From the NCBI GenBank assembly GCA_036268485.1, contig DATAUC010000077.1, positions 134,039 to 198,038 on the forward strand: a stretch of DNA of 64,000 nt, in the 5' to 3' direction. Shown here one piece after another: positions 52,395-63,185 of this stretch (the stretch's first letter is position 1; each line of letters opens with the position of its first letter). The DNA is from Bog-473 sp036268485 (lineage in GTDB: Bacteria; Actinomycetota; Acidimicrobiia; Acidimicrobiales; RAAP-2). Under the pieces are notes generated by a model. The model had not been told where the DNA came from. It saw only the letters and a list, made by a program, of their open reading frames with translations, and made no database searches. Made by a program: the position numbers and the translations under genes.

Positions 52395-52918
52395 CTGATG
52401 AGTCCTTTCATTCGCCTCTCGATGGGCCCGTTAATTTTCCGGTAGTTCTCAATCGCGTCCCTTGAGTTGACCGATACAGCGTGGTACTGCAGTTCGTTGG
52501 TGCCCCGATCAATGTCCATTAGCTGGTTGTCCACAATGATGGAGGTAACCAATCCGACTGCCGTCAGGCCGCCATCTGCCGTCATCTGGGTAGGGACGAT
52601 TACGATGCCACTGCGCAAGGGGCGCGAGGGCAGCCAGACGCGCCGGGCGAGCGAAACGTTGGCTCGCACGATCCGCCATAGAGCAGAACCAAGCAGCATG
52701 AAAGCGTTCATCGCATTCTGTGGGCACAGAAAAATCCACGGTCGCGCCACCGGCCCCAAGCTGGCACAGGCCAGCGCTGCGGCCAGAGCAAAGCCAATCC
52801 CGAAAGTGACCTGGCTAAATGTGGCCGTCCATGTCAGCAGCACCCAAACGAAGATCCCCCAAATCCAAAGCGCCAGAACGGAATGGGCGTACCCCCTCTT
52901 CTCAGCGCGGCGCGACAT
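52391..52918 (-). CDS. mnhE: Mrp/Mbh-type antiporter subunit E
   Basis: A 175-residue protein with two N-terminal helices (ALWIWGIFVWVLLTWTATFS and a second) and the cytoplasmic domain with GIVIVPTQMTADGGLTAVGL and ELQYHAVSVNSRD, typical of MnhE. It is the first gene of a seven-gene operon in the order E-F-G-MbhD-(MbhE/B)-C-D, in which adjacent genes overlap or nearly touch. Confidence 0.9.
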   Translation of the reverse strand: MSRRAEKRGYAHSVLALWIWGIFVWVLLTWTATFSQVTFGIGFALAAALACASLGPVARPWIFLCPQNAMNAFMLLGSALWRIVRANVSLARRVWLPSRPLRSGIVIVPTQMTADGGLTAVGLVTSIIVDNQLMDIDRGTNELQYHAVSVNSRDAIENYRKINGPIERRMKGLIR

Positions 52919-53344
52919 TGCGACGATGGATCAGTCAGAAAGCTGACTGGGTGTACTGGGACCGACGACATGGGACGTGCGCATGATCGAGCAGTCGCTT
53001 TCGAGCAGGGAAGGTGACATAAACGGCCATTACCCAGGGCGGCCTTCTGGAAAACCAACTTCTCGCTATGCCTAATTTTATGGGGAGTGCGCATAGGCCG
53101 GTAAGTCCGACGGACGAGATTGCCGGCCGCAGAAGGCATTTTGTAGGCCTGTAGCGGCGAGGTCCCGCTCGGCTTCTCCTCTAAGCGTTCTCATTCAAGC
53201 GGCATGCGTCCAAATGTGTCCGACGCGGGGCATGGCTTCAACGCTGAAACTAAAATCAGAGCACGGTCGCGTCCCCGGGAAATGAGTAAGGCGACGGTCG
53301 ACTCCGACCGTTTGGGCGACTCACCCCCCGGGTAGACCCAAAGC

Positions 53345-53431
53345 ATGTCAACCCCTGAATCACCGATTGATCCAGCAGATGAGCCACAGCCTGTAGAGCC
53401 CGAGCAACCCGACGGGCCGGACTCTCCATAG
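53345..53431 (+). CDS. Possible 28-residue Pro/Glu/Asp-rich peptide
   Basis: ATG 53345 to TAG 53431: M-S-T-P-E-S-P-I-D-P-A-D-E-P and a similar tail. Composition is strongly biased to Pro, Glu and Asp, unusual for chance frames, but no ribosome binding site precedes it. Confidence 0.25.
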   Translation: MSTPESPIDPADEPQPVEPEQPDGPDSP

Positions 53432-53587
53432 CAGTGCCGTAGTTATGCACGACGGCAAGTAGGGGGGTTGGATGTTCGCACTCTTGGCTGCGCTATTCGT
53501 TCCTGAATGTATTGGATCTGTCATGGGGGAGAGATCTTGGAGGTCAGGAAAGAGGCAAGTTCGAACCAAGATAAGGAGTCGTCAACG

Positions 53588-53689
53588 ATGAGCGATCCGG
53601 AACACCACAGCAGCCGGTCCGGATCGACCCGAGAGGCATTCGGCCGTGGAACCCGAACCAGAACCTATCGGGACCAGGGTATGACCTGA
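53588..53689 (+). CDS. Possible 33-residue small protein
   Basis: ATG 53588 follows AAGGAG by nine bases. The frame encodes a Ser/Arg/Thr-rich peptide (SRSGSTREAFGRGTRTRTYR) ending at TGA 53689. It may be the intact start of a longer gene broken by frameshifts, because the next frame continues with coding-like sequence. Confidence 0.3.
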   Translation: MSDPEHHSSRSGSTREAFGRGTRTRTYRDQGMT

Positions 53690-54211
53690 CTCGCCCAACA
53701 AATGAACCCGCACAAGCACAACCATCGGTGGTGGCAGAAGCAGCGCCCAGTGCCTCTACGATCCCCGATGATCTCTTCTGGCGTTACGGTGATGGGCTCC
53801 TTGGCTCTTCGGTAGGAACCACAGAGTCCATCGCCGGTCCCTCCAAGGGGCCCCTTAATTCCCACCAATTCCAGAAACTTGAACGGTGATCTAGTGGCCC
53901 CCTACATGTCGTTTTCAATTGGAGACACGCGGGTAGTTGGTCCATGTGAACGCTTCTGATCCCAAAGCTTCCATTCCACTGTCACCAGATCCACTCGAGC
54001 AGGAAGGCGATAGGAACGGCGCTGAACTATGTGCTGCCGAGCATGCAGCCACTCAAGAAAGTACGTCCGAGCGAGAACAACCTGGACTCCGACAAGGGGC
54101 CACCAGTTGAGCTCAAGCCTCTTGCCAACGAAACACCGATCCTTAATGGCTATTACGTCGATGGATAACTCACGCAGCCTGACGGGCCTTCGCAACTCGG
54201 AGGTGCTGTGA

Positions 54212-54769
54212 ATGGTCGATGACGCGAAAGAGCCTCATGGACGAGATGAACCAATGTCGGACGCGCACAGCTTGAAGGAGTGTCGCCGGCTGGCTGACAT
54301 TGCTCACGGGCGCCTGGTCGAAATGGGCCAGACGGTGGCTGTAGCCGAGTCGCTGACGGGCGGACTCATCAGCGCGTATCTCACTGAAGCCCCCGGAACC
54401 AGCGTTACCTTTCGAGGGGGCTTGGTCGTCTATTGCACTGATCTAAAGCATCGCGTCGCTGGGGTACGCAAGGACGATCTTGAAATGTATGGCCCAGTTC
54501 ATGAAGTTGTAGCGGAGCAATTGGCCTGTGGGGCGCGGCAACGCTTGGAAGCCGATTACGGCATTGGTGCCACAGGAGTCGCCGGACCGGGCAGCCAAGG
54601 CGGCCGGGAGGTGGGTGAAGTGTTGATCGCGATTGCATCTGCGTTCGGCGTGACGGCCAAGCGATATCTGTTCGATGGAAATCGGGACGACATACGCGCC
54701 GCCACTGTGTCGGAGGCTTTATCGGACCTCATTTCTGCACTTGAGAGCGCGAAGCAAACCCCAGTGTGA
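54212..54769 (+). CDS. CinA C-terminal-type nicotinamide-nucleotide amidohydrolase
   Basis: A 185-residue stand-alone CinA-C (PncC-like) protein: VAVAESLTGGLISAYLTEAPG (Ser/Thr catalytic segment), FRGGLVVYCTDLKHRVAGV, GIGATGVAGPGSQGGREVGEVLIAI. PncC deamidates NMN to nicotinate mononucleotide in NAD salvage. GGAGGTG lies upstream of ATG 54212. A decayed paralogue is at 46828-47212. Confidence 0.92.
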   Translation: MVDDAKEPHGRDEPMSDAHSLKECRRLADIAHGRLVEMGQTVAVAESLTGGLISAYLTEAPGTSVTFRGGLVVYCTDLKHRVAGVRKDDLEMYGPVHEVVAEQLACGARQRLEADYGIGATGVAGPGSQGGREVGEVLIAIASAFGVTAKRYLFDGNRDDIRAATVSEALSDLISALESAKQTPV

Positions 54770-54820
54770 AGGGCGTCGGATGAGGCATGGCCGTGAGGCA
54801 CGGGATCGGACAGCGCCGGT

Positions 54821-55486
54821 TCAGGGAAGCAACAAGGCTAAGGGACTCGTGCGGAACTGATCGTGGATCTCCTTTACATTTCGGTAGACCTGAAGGGCTC
54901 CTGCTTCGCTTAGCTCGTGTTCGCTGTAGCCGCCTGATTCGACGGCCACACAACCGATACCCGCATCCCGGGCTGCTTGAATGTCCCAAACGCTATCGCC
55001 GACCGCCAGCGCCCGCCGAGGGTCGACGGAGCCAACCTCCATGGCTCGGAGGAATACTTCGGGATCGGGCTTGGCCTTCTCAATGTCGTCCGCCGTGGTT
55101 TTGGCATCGATTGTGGTTTCCGAGTCCAGCATGTCAAGGAGCCTGTCGAGTTCGTCGGCCACCGCGGACGTGGCGATAACCACCGCTAGGCCGGAGCCGC
55201 TCACTTGGTGAAGCAGATCGTCGGCACCCGGAAAAGGCCGAGCCTCCGAAATCAATTCTTTGTACCGCCGCGGCCGAGCGGTGACCGATTCAGGACTTTC
55301 GTGGCCCAAGAGTTCTCGCACGAGCTGATCACTCCCCATGCCGACAAGCCGATGGATGGCATTCATCGGGGCCCACTCTCCAGCGTCCCCAAAGGCGCGT
55401 GACCACGTGAGGGTGTGGAGATAGTTGGTGTCAAAAAGCGTTCCATCCACATCGAATAGGACGCCTGGTCGCAGATCGGCTTTCAT
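54821..55486 (-). CDS. HAD-superfamily hydrolase, phosphoglycolate-phosphatase-like
   Basis: About 221 residues. Motif I is GVLFDVDGTLFDTNYLHT (nucleophile Asp), motif II VVIATSAVADEL, motif III KAKPDPEVFLRAM and motif IV ALAVGDSVWDIQAAR. A cap domain lies between motifs I and II. It dephosphorylates a sugar phosphate or similar. ATG 55486 is chosen (GGAGCA upstream); ATG 55501 is the alternative. It lies 34 bp after glgX in the same direction. Confidence 0.92.
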   Translation of the reverse strand: MKADLRPGVLFDVDGTLFDTNYLHTLTWSRAFGDAGEWAPMNAIHRLVGMGSDQLVRELLGHESPESVTARPRRYKELISEARPFPGADDLLHQVSGSGLAVVIATSAVADELDRLLDMLDSETTIDAKTTADDIEKAKPDPEVFLRAMEVGSVDPRRALAVGDSVWDIQAARDAGIGCVAVESGGYSEHELSEAGALQVYRNVKEIHDQFRTSPLALLLP

Positions 55487-55520
55487 TGCTCCATGCTCCA
55501 TGGGGTCCCCAAGCGCTGTC

Positions 55521-57581
55521 TCATGTGGCGTTGAGTAGGAGAAAGGAGTGGCCTTCGACGACAATCGTTTGGTCATCGGCAATGGAAGGTGTCTCATCCG
55601 GCTCGGAACTTGTGAGGACGACTTGCCAATGGAGTCGGCGACCCGGAATGGTGAAAGTCACGGAATCCCAGTGCGAATTCAGCAACAGCAAGAGTCTCTC
55701 GTCGTTGGTTTCGCCTTCGCCGTCTTCAATTTGGCGACCATCGAGTGAGACCGCCAGTGTTTTGGCCGACGGATCCTGCCAGTCCTCCTCCTTCATCTGC
55801 TGGCCATCGGCTCGGTAGAGCACCATTTGGGCCGGACCACCACCAGGTCCGCGCAAATACTCCAGGGGACGCAGTGCCGGGTGGGCTCGACGCAGGGCGA
55901 TGGCGGTGCGGGTGAAGGCCAGTAGGTGGTGGTCCATCCCCTGCCAATCGTGCCAGGATATTTCGTTGTCCTGGCAGTACGCGTTGTTGTTGCCCTGTTG
56001 GGAGCGGGCAATCTCGTCGCCACCGAGCATCATCGGCACGCCGGCCGAGAGCAGCAAGGAGCCCAGGAGATTTCTGCGCTGCCTCTCCCGCAGGACGGTG
56101 ATGTCCGCTTCGTCCGTCGGACCCTCGACCCCGCAGTTCCACGACCGATTGTCCTTCTCGCCGTCCTGATTGTTCTCGCCGTTGGCCTCGTTGTGTTTTT
56201 CGTTGTAGGAAGTGAGATCGGCCAAGGTGAAGCCATCGTGGGCGGTCACGAAGTTCACGCTGGCGCTGGGGACCCGCCGTTCGGACGAGTAGATGTCGCC
56301 GCTGCCGGTGAGGCGTAGCGCCATGGCGCCGAGCGATCCATCCTTTCCTCGCCAAAAGTCGCGCACCGTATCGCGATATTTGCCGTTCCACTCCGACCAG
56401 CGGGCGGGGAAGCCTCCAACCATGTAGCCGGCCACATCCCAGGGTTCGGCAATCAGTTTGGTGCCGGCCAATACCGGGTCTTGATAGACGAGATCCAAGA
56501 AGGCGCTGTGCATGTCCTGATCGCCGGTTTGTCTGGTCAATGTGGTGGCCAGGTCGAAGCGGAAGCCGTCCACGTGCATGTCGGTGACCCAGTAGCGCAA
56601 CGAATCGAGAATGAGTCGGAGGGCCGCCGGGTGCCCGACGTTCAGACTGTTCCCTGTACCGGTCGTGTCGAAGTAATGGCCCCGATCTCCTTCCACCAGT
56701 CGGTAATAGGCGGGATTGTCGATTCCTTTCAGGGAAAGAGTGGGACCCAGGTGGTTGCCTTCGGCGGTGTGGTTGTAGACGACGTCGATGATCACCTCGA
56801 GGCCAACCCGGTGCAGCTCTTTGACCATTGCCTTGAATTCGTGGACTTGGCCGCCGTTGGTGCCGGCCGAGCTGTAGGCGCAATGGGGCGCCAGGAATCC
56901 GATGCTGTTATAACCCCAATAGTTCCGCAGACCCTTGTCGAGAAGGTGGGCATCCTGGACGAACTGGTGGACGGGCAGAAGTTCCACCGCGGTCACGCCG
57001 AGATCGACCAGGTAGCCGGTCACCGCCGAATGCGCCAAGCCGGCGTAGGTGCCCCGGATATCTCCGGGCAGCTCAGGGTGGCGCTGGGTCAGCCCCTTGA
57101 CATGGGCTTCGTACACGATGGTCTCGTCCAGTGGTACTTCTGGCCGATGGTCACCTTCCCAGCGGAACTCTCGTTCTGAGACGACGCAGCGCGGCATGCA
57201 TGATGCGGAGTCGGCATCATTGGTTTGGTCCGGGTCTGCTTGTGCATGCCCGAAGACTTCGGGACCCCAACTGATCTCGCCCTCGATGGCCGTGGCGTGC
57301 GGGTCGATCAAGAGTTTGGCGGGATTGCAGCGCAAACCCTGGGCCGGCTCCCAGGGGCCGTGGACTCGCAAGCCGTAGTGCTGTCCAACGGAAACTTCGG
57401 GCAGCAAGCCGTGGAAGACGTGAGCGGTCCGCTCGGGGAGTTCAATGCGGGTCTCTTCCCCCGAGTCGCTGAACAGGCAGATTTCGACAGCGTCGGCCAC
57501 CTCAGAGGCGACGGCGAAATTGACGCCATCTTCCGTCGGCGTGGCGCCGAGCGGATAGGGCCGACCATAGGACGCAACCAT
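55521..57581 (-). CDS. glgX: Glycogen debranching enzyme GlgX
   Basis: A 686-residue GH13 isoamylase-type enzyme removing alpha-1,6 branches from glycogen. An N-terminal CBM48-like domain begins GRPYPLGATPTEDGVNFAV. Catalytic residues: Asp in HVDGFRFDLATTL, Glu in TKLIAEPWDVAGY, Asp in FVTAHDGFTLADLTSYN. LGGDEIARSQQGNNNAYCQD is a GlgX signature. ATG 57581 lies 6 bp after the katE stop; TTG or longer starts would overlap katE. Its presence between a stress catalase and a HAD phosphatase suggests a stress or stationary-phase unit. Confidence 0.95.
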   Translation of the reverse strand: MVASYGRPYPLGATPTEDGVNFAVASEVADAVEICLFSDSGEETRIELPERTAHVFHGLLPEVSVGQHYGLRVHGPWEPAQGLRCNPAKLLIDPHATAIEGEISWGPEVFGHAQADPDQTNDADSASCMPRCVVSEREFRWEGDHRPEVPLDETIVYEAHVKGLTQRHPELPGDIRGTYAGLAHSAVTGYLVDLGVTAVELLPVHQFVQDAHLLDKGLRNYWGYNSIGFLAPHCAYSSAGTNGGQVHEFKAMVKELHRVGLEVIIDVVYNHTAEGNHLGPTLSLKGIDNPAYYRLVEGDRGHYFDTTGTGNSLNVGHPAALRLILDSLRYWVTDMHVDGFRFDLATTLTRQTGDQDMHSAFLDLVYQDPVLAGTKLIAEPWDVAGYMVGGFPARWSEWNGKYRDTVRDFWRGKDGSLGAMALRLTGSGDIYSSERRVPSASVNFVTAHDGFTLADLTSYNEKHNEANGENNQDGEKDNRSWNCGVEGPTDEADITVLRERQRRNLLGSLLLSAGVPMMLGGDEIARSQQGNNNAYCQDNEISWHDWQGMDHHLLAFTRTAIALRRAHPALRPLEYLRGPGGGPAQMVLYRADGQQMKEEDWQDPSAKTLAVSLDGRQIEDGEGETNDERLLLLLNSHWDSVTFTIPGRRLHWQVVLTSSEPDETPSIADDQTIVVEGHSFLLLNAT

Positions 57582-57586
57582 CGACG

Positions 57587-59671
<2,085 letters not shown>

Positions 59672-59836
59672 TGGGTCTCCTCGGTCATTGGTTTACCTGC
59701 CAATTGCTGTACCTCTATCCATCGGTCCTGGGGTAGTTGCGCATGTACCCATTTCGATTGAGGTCGAACCTGTCGCGGTCACTACGTGCTGGCGGACGCG
59801 GTTTTGGACTCCTCCGTTAGCAGCTGTTCCGGTGCG

Positions 59837-60402
59837 TCACCGTGCGTGCCTCGCCGTGCGAACACATCGCCAGAGTTCCTCCAGATGGGGGAGCGCACCT
59901 GTGAAGCCGGTCCCAAAGAGCACCGCTGCGGACATAGGCAGCTGGAAGCGGCTGCTTCTTGCGACGCAATATCCAGCGAGACGAACCGGTCGGATTCTCG
60001 GAAATGTACAAAGCGGCCAGCGCAGCGACCAGGAATGGGACAGCTTCATGGACGGAATGGATCTGCTGCTCTACGGGAGAAACGTCCCGAGCACTCCGAT
60101 GAGCTACCACGATGTCCCATTGGGCCGTCGCCTGATGCACTAGTGCGGAACTTGTTAGAAGGGCGACAACAAGGGGAGTCAACTCGGCCAGGAGGGCCAA
60201 TGCCATGGGAACTCCACCTACTGCAAACATCAGAATATGAAGGCGTGACTCGCGTACGCCGCTGGTCGGCATCGTCAATATGGCATTTGCGTGGCACAGC
60301 CAATCCGCGAGTCCCGGGTAGGCCCCACATCGGAAGGATCCCAAAGAAGAGCGCCCTGGCCACCGGGCCTTGAGGCCATCGAGACGGGTGGTCTCTCCTC
60401 AT
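59837..60402 (-). pseudogene. Conserved four-helix membrane protein with two frameshifts
   Basis: Starting at ATG 60402 the frame gives ARALFFGILPMWGLPG. Near 60325 one extra C in CCC shifts it. The next frame reads ADWLCHANAILTMPTSG, ESRLHILMFAVGGVPMALAL, LVHQATAQWDIVVAHRS and D-V-S-P-V-E-Q-Q-I-H-S. Near 59912 a two-base loss moves it to SAAVLFGTGFTGALPHLEEL, W-R-C-V-R. The combined protein resembles a conserved bacterial integral-membrane family I recall as uncharacterised (D-x-L-C-H, A-x-W-D-V, E-Q-x-x-H-S, Y-x-E-E-L-W). Two lesions indicate decay or sequence error. Confidence 0.65.
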
Positions 60403-60523
60403 GAGTGCGCACCCTCCTCCCGGCCACATGGTATGTCGCCGAGCCAGCACGCCAAACTGGCCACAATCACTTCTCGAATCCAGGGAAGTTCCAAACGACG
60501 TGAGTTCTGCCGCACGGACCACT

Positions 60524-60925
60524 TCATTGTGGAAAACCTTGGCACTGAGTCGAGGCATGCAGGGGCCGGCAATCCAGTTCCGCCCACACCAGTTTTCCTT
60601 CCGGAGAATGCGGCCGAACGCCCCATGAACGTGCCACCGTGGCCACAATGCGCACTCCTCGACCACGCTCGGCAGTCAGGGGAGGTTCCATTTCAAACAC
60701 GGCGTTCGGGCCGTGGTCGAGAAGTTCGACCAATAGTGCGCTGTCGTGACGTTCGATGGACACCTCAAAAGGTGTCTGCGCGTGTTGACAGGCATTAGCC
60801 GCTAATTCGCTCACAACGAGTGCCACTTCCTCAGTAGCGCAGCCCAGGCGTCGCGCCACTGCCTCGGCAAAATGGCGGGCCGAGCGCACCTGGTCAATTC
60901 GAGGGTCAAACGATTGACTTGGCAT
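60524..60925 (-). CDS. RsbW-like ATP-binding regulatory protein
   Basis: A 133-residue histidine-kinase-like ATPase: VSELAANACQHAQTPFEVSI (N box), LLDHGPNAVF (D-x-G) and AERGRGVRIVATVARSWGVR (G box), then the final strands. Such anti-sigma kinases bind sigma factors and phosphorylate STAS antagonists. TAGGAG precedes ATG 60925. The STAS protein at 40034 is a possible partner; the cognate sigma factor is not known. Confidence 0.88.
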   Translation of the reverse strand: MPSQSFDPRIDQVRSARHFAEAVARRLGCATEEVALVVSELAANACQHAQTPFEVSIERHDSALLVELLDHGPNAVFEMEPPLTAERGRGVRIVATVARSWGVRPHSPEGKLVWAELDCRPLHASTQCQGFPQ

Positions 60926-60984
60926 CAGTTACTCCTACCCGAGCCACTGCCTTCAGAAGCACCTGCGACAAGGAGCGCCATCTC

Positions 60985-61706
60985 TCAGGAGCCGCCGGCC
61001 TCAGTCGCTTCAACTGAGATCAGGGCATGCGCAAAGCCGAAGGAGGCCCTGGCGCTGCGTCGGGTGCTCGTCAACAGCTTCACGTCCGAGTCATGGTGCT
61101 CATGGGCTCCCGAGGCGAGAGCGGACCGATACAGCTAGCGGTCCTCCCCGCTGACGAGGGTGGAAATCCGCCAGCCTTGAGATACGCACTGGTGGTGAAA
61201 CCCATGCTGGCTCCGTGGATAGGAGCTACTTCACGCTCGGTCCAGCCAGTCATGGTGCTGGGTTGATGAGACGACCAATCGGCTATTTCAACTCTCCGTG
61301 TCCACAGATCAGCGCCGGCGGCGTGTCGCACTAGCTGTTCTTCGCTGCATTCGGGCGGCACCTGCGAATCCGCGTCGGTTGTACAGAGCCAAATAGAAGT
61401 GGGATCGAGGCCATCCCACGCTTGCAGTAGGGCCGCACGCCAAGCTCTCCGGGCCGCCCCCACGCTTCGGAATCGACGTTGTATGACTTCTATCCAGCCG
61501 CCTTGGGTCCACTGGCGAGCGATGACAGCGCTGCCGTCGGTGCAGTCATCCAGCGCCCCAGCAGTACGACATTCCACTTCCAATGGGAGCTGTACTGTCG
61601 CCTTGTGAAGTGCATCGAGCGCAGCAGGGAGGAGAACTTGTTCGTTACGCACGGACGGAACGATCCCTACCGCTTCGATGCGGCGCAGATTCGTGTCGTG
61701 CCTCAC
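60985..61706 (-). pseudogene. Family 2 glycosyltransferase, decayed
   Basis: GTG 61706 overlaps the methyltransferase stop and opens E-A-V-G-I-V-P-S-V-R-N-E-Q, then IWLCTTDADSQVPP (D-x-D), AAGADLWTRRVEIADW, HGASMGFTTSAYLKAGGFPP. After about 61160 the frame breaks. In another frame G-E-D-R is followed by a stop, then L-Y-R-S-A-L-A-S-G-A-H-E-H-H-D-S-D-V, KLLTSTRRSARASFGFAHAL and a stop at 60985-60987. The E-D-R is the conserved acceptor/base motif of the family. One frameshift plus a nonsense codon prevent a full product. Confidence 0.75.
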
Positions 61707-62272
61707 AAGTCTCGCTCCCATACATCCAGTACGAAGTCCCGCTCGAGATGATGAACGATGTGACTCAAACCGGGCGTGCACCCAATGATCAGATGTGCGC
61801 CGTCGCCACTCAGGGGGTAATCGGTGCTTCCGCGCCAATGCACTGCGATGACGTGCGCACCGGGCGCCGTCGAAGCGCTCAAGAGAGTCATGATGTGCTC
61901 GAGGTCGCTCGCATCGAAGTAGTAAGCGATCTCACTGAGGACGATTAAATCAAAGCATCCTTCGGGCCACTGCTCAGGAATAGCTCGAAGTTCCACCGCC
62001 ACATGAGGCAATGTCTGAAGTCGCAGAGTTGACCGCTCAACCAGTTCGGGCACGATATCGCTCGCGATCAGTTTGCGGCACCGTTGGGCAAGTTGTTCGG
62101 AAAGTACGCCAATCGAACAACCGGGCTCGTACGCAGACTCATAGTGCGCCCGAGGCAAGGAAGCCATCGTGAGGGTGTACTTGCGCTTGTCGTAGTCACT
62201 CGTCTCGAATCCCCATGGAGCGGGGTCCGACCGATGCCTAGGGTCGAAATATGAACGATGGGTGGAGGTCAT
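61703..62272 (-). CDS. NodS-like SAM-dependent methyltransferase
   Basis: A 189-residue class I methyltransferase: YESAYEPGCSIGVLSEQLAQ (motif I, SAM binding), KLIASDIVPELVERS, G-C-F-D-L-I-V-L-S-E-I-A-Y-Y-F and HVIAVHWRGSTDYPLSGDGAHL. It belongs to the group usually found beside an acyl-CoA dehydrogenase, a PIG-L deacetylase and a glycosyltransferase. Here the two flanking enzymes are broken and PIG-L is absent, so this is the only intact gene of the locus. Overlaps both neighbours by 4 bp. Confidence 0.88.
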   Translation of the reverse strand: MTSTHRSYFDPRHRSDPAPWGFETSDYDKRKYTLTMASLPRAHYESAYEPGCSIGVLSEQLAQRCRKLIASDIVPELVERSTLRLQTLPHVAVELRAIPEQWPEGCFDLIVLSEIAYYFDASDLEHIMTLLSASTAPGAHVIAVHWRGSTDYPLSGDGAHLIIGCTPGLSHIVHHLERDFVLDVWERDL

Positions 62273-62696
62273 TGTCTGACCTCCCGATCGGCAAAGACAT
62301 CAGCCTTGAGATGTGTGCAGTCCGCAGCCAGCCACCAGCTGGCGAATAGGTCGCCTCCGGTGGCCCGCGTGAAGGACAATGCCCAGTGATCGTCGAGGGT
62401 CTCTATGTGTGCATTGTTGAGTCTCAGTCCCATTTCCCGTGCTCCAGTGCGAGTCGACCGAGGCCGACAGCACCTTGTGCACCGTGATGCTGAGCAAGGT
62501 ACACATAGAGGTCGGCCGCTCGTTGTCCGGCGATGGCGTCACGATGGCCCTCGGCCAGGCGCCCCAGCGACAGATCAATGGCAGCCCAGTTAGCCCGGCT
62601 TTCAAATCGCCGCTCGGTCTGTCCGATTCCTCGTACCGGCACGGCATACTTACCTTGCGCAATCTCCTTCAAGATCTGGCCTATAGACACGGACAA
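62269..62696 (-). pseudogene. Acyl-CoA dehydrogenase-like gene with large internal deletion
   Basis: GTG 62696 follows GGAGGAGG and gives V-R-G-I-G-Q-T-E-R-R-F, then WAAIDLSLGRLAEGHRDAIA, like the N-terminus of the acyl-CoA dehydrogenases of this locus. That frame stops near 62424. A second frame from about 62420 reads L-N-N-A-H-I-E-T-L-D-D-H, ALSFTRATGGDLFASWWLAA, H-L-K-A-D-V-F and stops at 62269, overlapping the methyltransferase ATG. The central FAD-binding portion (roughly 200 residues) is missing. Confidence 0.65.
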
Positions 62697-63093
62697 CCTC
62701 CTCCCTCATCCACCTGATTACGCCCAGAGCGGAATCCTCATTGGCATCCCGCAGAGCCCTGAGTCAATCCAAAAGTGGACTGCTCACTGAAATGTGCCCG
62801 ATGACGAACTCAATACCGAAGCTAAGAAGCGATGTCGCCGCCGTCTTTTTACCCTGGGGGATTTGCGGGCAAACGTGCGTATGCTGCCTTGTCATTTTCG
62901 AATGAGCGGGCACGCGACGGGGGTCACCCCAAGCCATGGATTTGTGATGAAAGACGTGGACATCATCGCCAGGACTTCGCCAGAGGGCTAGACCTACCGA
63001 CCAAATAAGTCGCCACGCCCACGTGACGGGCACTCCGCAACGTAATTCAGGAACGCCCGCACTTACCAGGACGAAAAATATTTGGGATGGGGT
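62697..63093. other. Intergenic region upstream of hsp20
   Basis: About 400 bp with no supportable gene. It separates the decayed minus-strand locus from the CIRCE-controlled hsp20 gene. An AT-rich stretch (GACGAAAAATATTTGGG) lies just before CIRCE and may be part of the promoter. Confidence 0.45.
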
Positions 63094-63120
63094 CTAGCAC
63101 TCTCAATGGACGAGTGCTAA
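63094..63120. promoter_or_regulatory. CIRCE element (HrcA operator)
   Basis: CTAGCACTC, nine-base spacer, GAGTGCTAA. This matches the CIRCE consensus TTAGCACTC-N9-GAGTGCTAA at 17 of 18 positions. It lies 66 bp upstream of the hsp20 start, so the gene should be repressed by HrcA and induced by heat. The hrcA gene is not in the window. Confidence 0.93.
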
Positions 63121-63185
63121 AATGGCTGCCAGCGGGGTATAAAGGCCCGCATTGGTATGAATTCTATGTAGAGGAGGTAGCCATC

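Larger units (their letters stand above)
52919..54211. other. 1.3 kb region with only tiny or doubtful frames
   Basis: Between the Mrp operon promoter and the cinA gene there is no clear full-length gene. Two small frames are noted separately (53345 and 53588). A plus-strand stretch at 53670-53890, in a different frame from the 53588 ORF, reads as coding-like Pro/Ala/Glu-rich sequence (PAQAQPSVVAEAAPSAS) without a start. A further open segment near 54010-54165 ends N-G-Y-Y-V-D-G-stop. These may be pieces of decayed genes. Confidence 0.4.

Noticed and set aside
53902..54195. 97-codon minus-strand frame upstream of the cinA-type gene
   Set aside because: No family resemblance or initiation signal; the plus strand here also looks weakly coding, so neither is supported.
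55726..56883. 385-codon minus-strand frame inside glgX
   Set aside because: Different-frame shadow of glgX, Arg/Pro/Ser-rich, no motifs.
62300..62662. 120-codon minus-strand frame before the methyltransferase
   Set aside because: Frame differs from the reconstructed acyl-CoA dehydrogenase fragments and has no features of its own.
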